The translations under genes and the position numbers were made by a program. The notes beneath the pieces were generated by a model that made no database searches, had not been told where the DNA came from, and saw only the letters and a list, made by a program, of their open reading frames with translations. Source: Ariolimax columbianus (Eukaryota; Mollusca; Gastropoda; Stylommatophora; Arionidae). From it: DNA of 64,000 nt. Location: NCBI GenBank assembly GCA_036924085.1, contig JAVGWX010000001.1, forward strand, positions 4,878,200 to 4,942,199, in the 5' to 3' direction. This document shows positions 46,701 through 58,700 of this stretch, piece after piece (the first letter of the stretch is position 1; every line of letters starts with the position of its first letter).

Positions 46701-49700
46701 TGGTTCTGTCCTGAATAATGCAAGGGATTCAACAGATTTGGAAGGCTGGTTCTGTCCTGAATAATGCAAGGCATTCAACAGATTTGGATGGCTGGTTCTG
46801 TCCTGAATAATGCAAGGCATTCAACAGATTTGAATGGCTGCTTCTCTATAGAATAATGGAAGGCATTCATATGTTTTAGACTAGTGCTTCTCTCCTGCTT
46901 AAGCAGATTATCTGAACTGCTGCTTTTCCTGCTTAAATAGATGGTCTGGATGGTTACTTCTCCCCTACTTAATGCAAGGCATTCAGATGATTTGGACGGT
47001 TAGTTTCCTTTGGTTTTACAACGGTTGTAATGGAAAACCGTGTTTTTCAAAACGTTTTCAATGTCCGTACATATTACTCTGATGTTGTCCACATGCTGTC
47101 CATGTACTCTATAATCTTGAGGAATTCTCTTTAATTGGTTTCCGTTGACACGTCCAAAAGCCTTCTCCTGGTCAACAAAAGCAAGATTCTGTTTCGCACT
47201 GCATTCAAAAGTTTGTCCAGTAAATGTACCATAGTTCAAAAAAAGCGTCCGTGTATCCTTGACCTTTCGAAATTCAAACTGTGCATCAATTAGTTGGAAT
47301 TCATTTATTTTTTCCATCATCTTTGCAGCGATATTTGCTACTAATCAAGTGAAAGATATACCTTCAGAATTCACATCCTCTTTTTTGTGTGTGAACACTC
47401 ACTTACTTACTTAGTCGCTCCTCTTCCACTCTGTTGTGTAGATGTTTCACAGAGAGAACTCCAAACTATTCTACCCGCCGTCTTCCTTTTGACCTGGTTC
47501 CGTAATTAGTGCCATTTAATCCTCGGTCAAGTCCGTCTGGTTTTCTCTCTGTATATACTGCTAACAGCGTGTATAGACAAACATATGACTCACCTATTTT
47601 GACTTCGCATGTTGGAGGGGCAGATACGATACTGACATGTAGCTTTCAAATATAGAGGTCATTCAGCTATGCACCACCAAGCTGGTGTGGCTGTTAGAAG
47701 TACACGCTCTGTTCTCAGGATTTCTGAAAATATGTGCATTACATTTTTGTAAGAGTTTTTGCTGACTTCTTTATATGGTTACTGACTTAGGACACCGATA
47801 ACAGAAATATATAATTGATGACATGCATATCTAATGTGTGTTTGCAGTGTGAGTACGACAAATGTATGATGACGGAGATGCCAGAGACAGCTGACGCAGT
47901 CATTTTCTACGAAGTCAAACTGAAAAACTTCCCAACAGCGCAGTTTGTGAGAAAACCTGGTCAAATGTACGTAATGGCAAAACATTTTAGTTTCATTGAT
48001 AGAAACAATTGGTTGCACTTCTCTTTCTCTCGTTCTTCATGAGTCGCTCTCTATGCTTCTCTGTTTCACTTTTTCTCAATCCCAATTTGTCTTTCTCTCT
48101 GCCATTCTCTCTGAATATTTATCTCTTTTTTCTGACTACCTTCTTTTTCTTCGGCTCTCTCTATCTCGCTTTCTCTCACTTACTGTTGCATTCTTTCTCG
48201 GCTTCTCTACCGCATGTGACAGTTCCAGCTGGAGCATGGACGTTTAGAGCAGGAGAGATTGGGATGGCGACTCTAGGAACATAGGATGCCCGAATGCAGG
48301 CCATGGTCAATCAGCGTCTCGACACTAGGTCGACAAAGGAAATAAGGGATTTAGGTGGAAGACTTAGTCCTCGTGCAGGGGGAGAGGGGGGCGGGAAGCG
48401 TGTTCTGAACTGAGATGGGGATTCGTAGCTGACCCCTCTGGCGTTCCGAATTAACGAAGTTAGGCGGGGGGGGGGGGGGGGGACTGGTAACAGTCAGATG
48501 CCACCACGACCGGCTATGACATTTAGAGTGACAGAGATTCGGGGATAGTCATCCAATAACAATTAGTTTCAGGTAGTTCCAAATTAGAGTGATGGCTAAG
48601 TCAGACAACTAACAACCATTTTGTTGCTTGAGACTATAAAATATTCTGCAAAGATGAACTCAAAAAGACTGGCTAGGAGAGTGGCCGAGAGACTGGCCAG
48701 GAAGAAAGCTGATAGGCTGTCATTAGTTTGTGAGTGAGTGAGTTTGCACGCTGACTGGACCAGCATACACCGTGAGTTTTTGTCAGTCGCTCTATAGGTG
48801 TTAGATCTTAATGTGTATCGTACGTGCAGGACACCTAGAGAACGATGCGGGATATAATTACATATGAATGTATAGATTCGTGTGAATACGTGAAATGATC
48901 TAAGTAATTATGAATGCACAGATCGCCTGATTGTATGTGATATGATTGTATGTGAATGCACAGATCGCCTAAGGACGGATCTGAATGTCTGTGGTATGTG
49001 CAGGACACTTTGGGAACGATGTGTATTCTTATCGACTGAGTATGGGACTACAAGCGAGTACGTGATCCGACTATAAGTGACGTGATCTAATTACCAATGA
49101 ATGCACAGATCGCCTGAGCATAAGTGAACCGATTGTATGTGAATGCACAGATTACATGATTGAATGTGATCTAATTATATGTGAATGCACAGAACGACTG
49201 AGTACGTAAGTCGATCGTGAGGACGAGTTTGTGATTGTGTGTTATATATGCAGACATGGGGATTACAGCGGCAAGAGCCTGGGTTATGTAGTTTGAGGAA
49301 CATCAAAAGCTAGTGCTTAAAAACCTCCTATGTAGTTCAGTATATATATATATATTATGATTATTTAGTTTAGATATACTGTGCATTTTGTTAATATTAT
49401 TTTGTTTTAACTATTATTAAACGATAATGTTATGTTTCCATTCAGTACAGTGTTTACTGTGTTCTCCTGGATGAAGTCACATATCTTACTTTGGTCCGAG
49501 TGACCAGGATATCTTTGATATTAAAATTACTACGCAACTCTAAACGCCTTACCCTGCCACAACCACTAGATCTAACTATCAGTATACTTATGTTGAAACT
49601 GTGAAACTGAATATCATTACAAAAAAATTAAGAAGTAGAATCTGTTTTTTCAAACGTAAGTAAACGTATAATTAGATTGTACGAGTGCGAGTCAGTAAAT

Positions 49701-52700
49701 AGGTCACACATATTAAGAGAGGTATTTTCACATCGCATTATCAGTACACCAAACCTGCAGAAAAGAATTCGTTGGTCTGCTGCCTCAGCCACATTTACAT
49801 GTTACATTCAATCTTTTCTTCAATCACCAAATATCTCCCACCAAGGTGGGATCATGCATATTGATGTAGGCTAAACGATGTGAACACTCTACTATATCTG
49901 CTGCACTGTCGGCTGTTACTCACCTGTCATCTCCCCTACCCGCCTCACAGGTGTTTTTGCTGCAGCCGAAAAAGGACAACCAATTCGGACTTCTTCAGCA
50001 ATTGTTGAGCCTCACTGAGAAAATGTTTCGACCAGTTATTCACGACCTTACGCGACAAACACTTCTCACCGTAAACAGCAAGCATTTCCTTATGAATATC
50101 CTTCGCTGGAAGTGTTTTTTTTTTCCAACACAACGTCACAACAGTACGTTGTTCCTTGATTGTGTACTATATCAGCTCAACCGCCATTTTAAACCTTAGC
50201 TGCGCACGTGCATACGACACCTAACGTCTGCTACCTTCAGCAACCACAAAGCCGGATGTTGCTACCAACTATATTTTTCCGTTACCTCATATCAATTAAT
50301 GACCTACTTACTGACTTACCATCATATCTTTAAATAACATCTCATTCTGGCATGCTGCTTACTCCTAATGATGATTGAAATGATGATTCTATTGATGATT
50401 TTAATGATGATTCTATTGATGATTGTAATGATTCTATTGATGATTATGTTCAAAGATGGATCTTAAAGACCGACGAAGCACCATCCAGATTTTCGTGGTT
50501 TATTAGCCTGAACAGAACTGGGATGCGTGACCAGGTCAACTGGACCATGACACACAAACTAAACAGCGATATCCCTCTTGTTTATGGTAGGCTCATGTTA
50601 AATGAGCAGCAACCACTCAAGAACTACGGTAAATGACAATGATAATAATAAAAATAAAACAATTGAGAATACAATATTTAAGAGGAAGAGAAAAGAAGAA
50701 GTTGGCCAGTACTTTGTGTGCTTGTCAATGCAGTAGTGCAGCTACATAATCATTAAGTCTGGGGAGAATGTTGAGTCAGAAGAGGTCAGTTGTCATCTGC
50801 ACACTTAAGTCCGCTTATAAAGGATCTCCAATATCTTGAATATCATACCTTGATGGTTAAATGTGACAGGTTTTTGTTAGTCTATCTCTTCGTGTTATCC
50901 TACTAGAGTTTTATTGTCTCTCTTCGTGTTATCCTACTAGAGTTTTTGTTTGTCTATCTCTTTGTGTTGATTTTTTGTTTGTCTATCTCTTTGTGTTATC
51001 CTACTTGAGTTTTTGTTTGTCTATATCTTCGTGTTATTTTTTTGTTTGTCTATCTCTTCGTTTTATCCTACTAGAGTTTTTGTTTGTCTACCTCTTCGTG
51101 TTATCCTACTAGAGTTTGTGGTTGTCTATCTTTTCGTGTTACTTTTTTGTTTGTCTATCTCTTCGTGTTATCCCACTAGAGTTGTTGTTTGTCTATCTCT
51201 TCGTGTTATCCTACTAGAGTTTTTGTTTGTCTATCTCTTCGTGTTATTTTTTTGTTTGTCTATCTCTTCGTGTTATCTTACTAGAGTTTTTGTTTGTCTA
51301 TCTCTTCGTGTTTTTTTTTGTTTGTCTATCTCTTCGTGTTATCCTACTAGAGTTTGTGTTTGTCTATCTTTTCCACTGACACGTTTGGGCCTTACGTTTC
51401 TTCTCCATAAATGTTTCAAAAGGGTGGTGTGATTTTATCGTGGTCAAAATTTCTTAGCTGTCTATTTGGTTTCTATTCTTTCCACGAGATGCGGACCAGC
51501 CCAGATCAGACCAGCCATGTTATGATGTTCATCCATCACAAGTTATGAAAACCACTTTCTTTGTTCAGCCGTGTGGTCAGTTTTTTCTCTTGCTGTGTCG
51601 GCTGAAAGGGGTGACTTGCGCGGTTATTTGGATTAAAATGAGAAAGAAACTGCGCCTTTTGTCAACCTCACTGTGTAGTCCTGAGCTACATTTGGCTAAT
51701 GGCAAGATTTTATCGAGACGACTAGAGATAGCACATGATGCAGATTTTTCCTCAGGGTTTACTCTCGAAGCCTTTCTCGTGAACAGTTATCCGGCAAGGC
51801 AGAGGAGGGGTGTGACATCTATTGTTGTGTTTCGTGCCTTTCCAATAACCGAAAAAGGTCATAGGGGCATATCTCCTGGGCCGTGTTTTAGTCCATTATA
51901 GCAGTGTCTTAATTTCAGTCACATAAAAACCGACGCTGTTTGCAGCTAGGTCGAAGAGCGCCATTCTCGTGAAGTTCAGTCATGTGAACTAGACCGTGAA
52001 AATACGACCCAGGTTTAAGCGTAATACTAATTCCTACAGCCAATGTCCAGGCCAGGATAATAGGAAGGAAGAAAACCAAAAAAACCAACGAATTAGCAAG
52101 TCCAAATGGAAAACAACGACACGTTTCCGTGAACACAAGCGTAAGTCGTCGACTAGTGTGAATTCCAAGCTAATATGTGGCCAGACAGCATACATAATGA
52201 ACTAACACACCAGAGCAATGTAGACGCGCTGCCGGTAGGGCACTATCTTTGCCACTTTTCAAACATACATACATACGAAGTGTATTCACAAAGTATCCAA
52301 TCTTTTGGGTCGGTAAAATACAGTTACTCACTTGGTGGTTTGAAACCGTAATCCACTTCAAAGTCCTCTAATTGAGACTCCGCACACTTTTCCCAGCGGT
52401 TCTGTCAATATTGGAAGCATTTCAGGAAGGCTCACTGCAATATAGTATATAAAATATATGCTGGGTTATGCAATTCTACATAAAGTCTTCTCGTAACTAA
52501 AATCGGGTCTCTTTCAGCTCGGCGAACAGCCAAAATATTGAAAAATTCATATTGGGAAGATTGGGAGTCTGGCGAACCAAGAAAATTGAATGTTTGGCCA
52601 AGAAAGTCTAAATCAGACGCGAAGAATGGGCTGGTGAGTTGTCGTGATGGAGCTGTCAAGTTCTCGTGATGGAGCTGTCAAGTTGTCGTGATGGAGCTGT

Positions 52701-55700
52701 CAAGTTCTCGTGATGGAGCTCTCAAGTTGTCGTGATGGAGCTGTCAAGTTCTCGTGATGGAGCTCTCAAGTTGTCGTGATTTAGCTGTCAATTTGTCGTG
52801 ATGGAGCTCTCAAGTTGTCGTGATGGAGCTGTCAAGTTCTCGTTGTGGAGCTCTCCAGTTGTCGTAATGGAGCTGTCAAGTTGTCGTGATGGAGCTCTCA
52901 AGTTGTCGTGACGGAGCTGTCAAGTTGTCGTTGTCCACAGGTCCGGTCGTTTGTGTCTAAAAAGCACCATGAAGGCGACGGATGACGTCCAAGTAGTACT
53001 CTCTGGTCATGTTTTGACCTTGTAGTGTGTACTCGTGATGCACAACCCCACGGGAGTCAAAGAAAACGGTCACATGACTTTGATATTGCTGCCTCGTTTT
53101 TTTCGACCTCGGAGATGATGAATGTCTCCACTGTGACCATGGCTGCTTGGTTTCTGAGTCTTACCCATAAACCCACGACTCATCATCACTCGGGTATCGC
53201 CTAGCTTTTGACTACAAAAAATTGACGCAACACCGCTGCTCAATTCTTTTCGTCATTTCGTGTGAATGAAAACCTGTGATGGATGCTCCTTACACTCAAC
53301 ACTGAAAGACTGACTGCCAGCTACTGATGCAATCTGCGGTCGAGAAAGAATTCGTGCATATGCATGACGGTCCCCTTTACCTCATCGCCGAAGGAAAACA
53401 CCCATGTTTCATTTGTTTATAAAATAAAATGAAAGTCAGATACTTTTTGAACACACCTTGTATATAGTTAGTTGCCCATCGGAAACGATGATGGAGACAT
53501 CCTCAGACGGTTTTGTCATGTTGATGTAACTTGCCTTGAATTTGGATTATAGTGAGGAAGAAAATAGCCTGGTCGTCCTTACTCTCTAGTCTGAAGCTAC
53601 CAAGGTCCATTGACAAGACGACAAATCGAGACGACTTGAACTAATTCAGGCAATTGTAGAACTTCACAAGATTACAAATCTGCACTCCATGACCGACAGA
53701 AGAGACTGCAGGGCCCAGCAGCAAGCAGAGAAACTCAGAAGACTGACAGACCATCCAATGCATCAGAGACTAAATAACTTTGGCAATGGGAAACTAAAGC
53801 GGAGAAACTTTTCAGAAATAGCCAAAGCAAAGATGAGCGAAGACCCTATGAACGCATTAACAACACCAAAGCCCATCCCTACTGTACGCAAACCTACCTG
53901 GAGGCAGCATATATTTCCAGAGGTGGTCGAAAACATACCAGGTATTGGAAACAAAAACAGCCAGACTGAAAAAGGAAAAGAGATACAACCCTGAGGTACA
54001 TAACGAAAAACTACCAAAGCATGGACTGAACCCATGCATACATCGACGGTTCTGTAACAAACACACCACAGAACGGAGGAGCAGGGGTATTCCTGAGCCC
54101 ACCAAATGGTAGAAAAATGACACGGTCAGTGGTAACTGGAAAATACTCAAGCAATTTCAGAGCGGAGGAAGAGGTACTGAGGGCTGCAGTAGAAGAAATG
54201 GCGACAAGCAAGAGAAATAAAAGCCATAAATTCCTGCTTACAGACGCACTGGCCGTGATCACAGCACTAAAGAGCCAGAAAAGTACTGAACTTAATTATT
54301 TAAGAGGAGTACTCTGTCAACTATGCCTGCAGTCCGCACCAAAAAGGGTAGTGATACAGTGGGTCCCATCCCACAGTAACATCCAAGGCAACGAGAAGGC
54401 AGACAGACTGGCAAAAGAAGATGCAAGACTACCACAACCAGATACTAGTGTGACATACGAAGAGTCAAAAAGGCTTATTAGAGCTAGATACATGACCAAA
54501 TGGGAAACAGAACATACTGGCTACACAAAAAACGATGCCTATTACCAGTTGAACAGAAGAGAGCAGGTCGTGGTCTTCAGACTTCGCACAGGCCACAACA
54601 GACTGAAGTACCACCTATTCAATAAATTGAAGATAGGTGGCACTGACGAATGCACGTGCGGTTCCGGAAAATGACCGCTGAGCATCTGCTGCAGAACTGC
54701 CCGACATACGAGGACCAGAGAAAGCAGATGTGGCCATCACCAGTGGCAACACTAGACAAGCTCTATGGCAGGGTCGACAGCCTCAGGATGACCGCTGCTT
54801 TTTTTCGAAAAAAATAAAGGTTGATGTCTGACTGCGTACGAAGAAGAATAAGAAGAACTAATTCAGGAAGCAGACGCTCTGGTATCACCTCTCTTGAAAC
54901 CTGCAGGACTCGATCGTCCACCTTATACGTTCATCGCTTTCAGATGCGAGTGCTTCACCTCTCGACCACAATGACACCCCCCCCCCCCCCCCACCGCCAC
55001 CCAACATAAATACATACATAGATAATGTATGTTTATTGTGCTTGTTTCACAGCTAAATAGTAATCACAGACATACAAAATATTAGATCACTCTCAGTATT
55101 TTAATTCCTAAAGCATCTAGATTCACACGCACGCACACACACACACACGCAACCACCACGCCATTCACATTGACACATCATTACACACCACACACATTCA
55201 CTCACTCACACACACACACACATTCACTCGCACACACCCTCACTCCCACACAAAACATTAAGGCTAGGAATTATTCTGCGATGTGTTAAATAAGACAATG
55301 CTCTGTCCAAACAATTCCAGACGAGATTTACGAGAGAAAAAGCAAGTCTGCGGCCTGGTTTGTCAGTCACTGCCCAGTCAGGTCTGACAGAACTCTTTAC
55401 GTGGACAGAATGATGCAGAGGTGAGAGCAGAACGTTTGGAACATTTGTTTGAAATGCTGCCCTAATTCGTGCCACAGTTTATGTTACATCCCTCACACTT
55501 CATACATCACAAATGTGACACATCTTACGGCTTAGCATATCTAGAAATAATGTAATCAATGAAGACAGGCAGGCCTTCAATTAATTATTAAAATCGCTTG
55601 TCAAAATATAAGAGACATACAAGTCAGTAATTTTTAAACACATAAGAAGGTGATGGGTAAATAAACATGCCAACATGTAGAAAAGACAGGAATACGTTAT

Positions 55701-58700
55701 TTGATCAATATATATATATATTGACACCGGTGAACCAAACAAACATTTTCGTGACAACAAAAGAAGGGAAAGAGCGGTGGTGGTAAGTAAACGATAGACT
55801 TTGGTTTCGTCTCCTAAGTGTCATCTTCCTCTTGCAATTATGTTTCCCTCCCAGACTTTGACGAAATCCACAACCGTCTGACTGTCATATAAATGTATTA
55901 ACTTAACTTAACGTTTTTATACTGGTTAAGAAGACTCATCAGAGTCTGTAGACAACCAGTCACATCTGCGTTACCCTGCTCTAAAAACTATGCACATCCA
56001 ATCTATTCTTAAATGCATTAACTGTCTCTGCCTCCACCACCTCATGGGGTAATGCATTCCAAGCATTCACCACTCTCTGACTAAAAAAATGTTTCCTTCT
56101 ATCCAATCTGGATCTTTCTTGAAATAATTTGTATCAATGCTCTCTTGTTCTAGTTGGTGGTTGTATTTTGGGACAAAAACTTGTTATCGTCTGATTTGAC
56201 CTTTCCTGTGATTAATTTATAAACCTGTATTGTCTTCTCGAATTCCTCTCTTTTCTGGACAATGTAGGCCGGTCTTTCCTCGTAACTGTAATTTCACTAT
56301 CAGTTTTGTCACTCTTTTTTGTGTCCTTTCCAGCATGTTTATATCTCCTCTACGATAAGGACACCACACCTGTACACAGTATAGTCCGTTCAGCCACATC
56401 TGTGTGAAGCGGAAACTAGTGCGGTAGATGTTTGTAAACAAAACAATTTAAGAGCTAAACGTAGCAAAAAAAAACCGCTTGCTGTCAGCAGTAAATAATT
56501 TGACTGACGGTGAGACAGGAGGATGCCCGTAGGACAATGTTGACTATATCGTGTATAAACACAGACTGATGTTAGCCGTGACCTCTCTCACAACCAGAAC
56601 GGGACCTAGAGAGCCCCCACTTCAACAATCGACATTCACAGATCTACCGCAATTGTGTCCTGGAGTCATTATAGGATTCATGATTATCATGTTAATCTAG
56701 AACTTCTTTACATTTACAAAAGCTGCCACAACTTCCGGTATCACTATTATAATCAATGCTAGCACAACATACACAACTAAAACTTCGACAGTTACCGCGA
56801 GAACTGCTTTGATTATCTTGAGTTTACCACCAGTCGATGAATTATCCACCATTCTGTCTCACTACCCCCATAGTATTACTATCAAGTTGCCACTAACTCT
56901 GCCATTACTGTCATATCTAGTTTGACCACAGGTTTCGGTTCTAGAAAGTTCAGAGCTGCAGCAGTACTGAAAGTCAATCGTCGATTAAATCACATACATG
57001 TCTGCCACTTAGGACGAAGTAGGCCAAGTTTTTGAAATAAAAATACACGAACCAATGCATAATATACAGTAACACATACCCCTACACGCACCTGATTGAT
57101 GATCGATAATCACATACTTTAACACGTACATGATCGATGATCGATAATAACGTACTATTACGCGTACATGATCAATGGACGACGATCAAATACCATTACA
57201 CGTACATGATCGATGATCAACATAAGCTTGAGTTCCATAACCGCTTACATCCTAATGAAATGCATGAACCCACTTTCCTTGAATACATTCAATACCTCAA
57301 CATATACTCCCCCCCCCCCGCCCCCCCCCCCCAACATTCCTCTTTTTGGCTCTCTCTTATCCTGTTTTCTCTTCCATCTCTCTGTCTTTATATTACCCTA
57401 TTATTATTGTTACTACTATTATTGTTATAATTTCGTTGTTTTAATTATTTTTATTGTCAGTGTTGTTATTATTAGTGTTATGTTTAAACGTTCATTTAAT
57501 AACCCGTATGCATGTATACGGGCATGTATGTACAAATATGTATATTTTATGTATGTATAAATGTGTCTGTTGATATATATGTACCAGTACTTGTAGTAGT
57601 GTTTGTTAGTGTGTATACACACTGGTTTATGTATTTTAATTTTTGCTTGGCCTACTTTATCCTAATTGGTATAGGAAGAATCAAACAATCTCGGACATGC
57701 TCTGGCTAATATGGCCACCTCCTTGTGTATTGTTTACCCGGTATCTTTGTTTATGTATTGATTTGGTAGGTGTTTTCGTATGTTCTTTGTACCTGGTAAA
57801 GTCCATGTGGACGTTACGTGGGTTTTGTTTGGTTTCTGTGCGATCACTGCGTTTTATGTTTTCGTCGTTCTGAATAATAAATTCAGTGATCGAGTTCAGC
57901 ATTGAGAAAAAGAAAGAAACCATTTTATGTGTGTGTGTGTGTGTGTGTGTGTGTATCTGGGACGCATTCTCGACTTATATATATATTTAAATATATTGGT
58001 ACGGATCTGCTACGTTGTCTGACATAATTGTATCTTGGATGTGATGGATCTACTTTATTACAAACACTTTTCTATTCTGTTTTTCCTATCTTTCTGTTAG
58101 CCTGGTCATTGGGACCAAAATGGTTACTTGTGTGACGGATCTTGGATGTGGCGCAGTTCTTTCTCGCATTCACATTCAAACCTCACTATCTGTTGCCTTC
58201 TGTTAGGTTCCAGAGACAATATCTGACGTGCTTTACAACCAACACAGAAAAGGACCGAAGACACTCTGATTTACTGTCAAGATAATAAATAACAAGATTT
58301 ATTATTTGATTTTTATAACACAGCTTTCTAGCACACAAATTAACTCACTCTTAACTAATGGTCTCCGTATATTTATATCCATAGTATCTACTCTATTCTT
58401 CTGCTACAAATATAAACTGTCACACAACTTTTAGTGTAATTACACAGATAATGGTTTCGTACTAGTTCTACAACAGCTAATTTATATCTTGGTCATATTC
58501 TTCCTTCTTCCCGTAAAACGCTATTTACCTACTTCTGAAAACCTAATGACTGTTTACTAATAAATCGGCGATCTTAAAAAAATCTGATACTCGTGGTAAA
58601 CACTTCTTCCTTTTGGACGCTCCATTTGCTGGTTACGTCTGTCGAATCCGGTTATGAAGATGATCTAGGCGCATTCTTGAATATAAGGTTTTCTCTGTCA

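Noticed and set aside
55224..55475. 83-codon open frame on the - strand
   Set aside because: It is the shadow of the gene B exon on the + strand, which has canonical splice sites and a GT10 motif.
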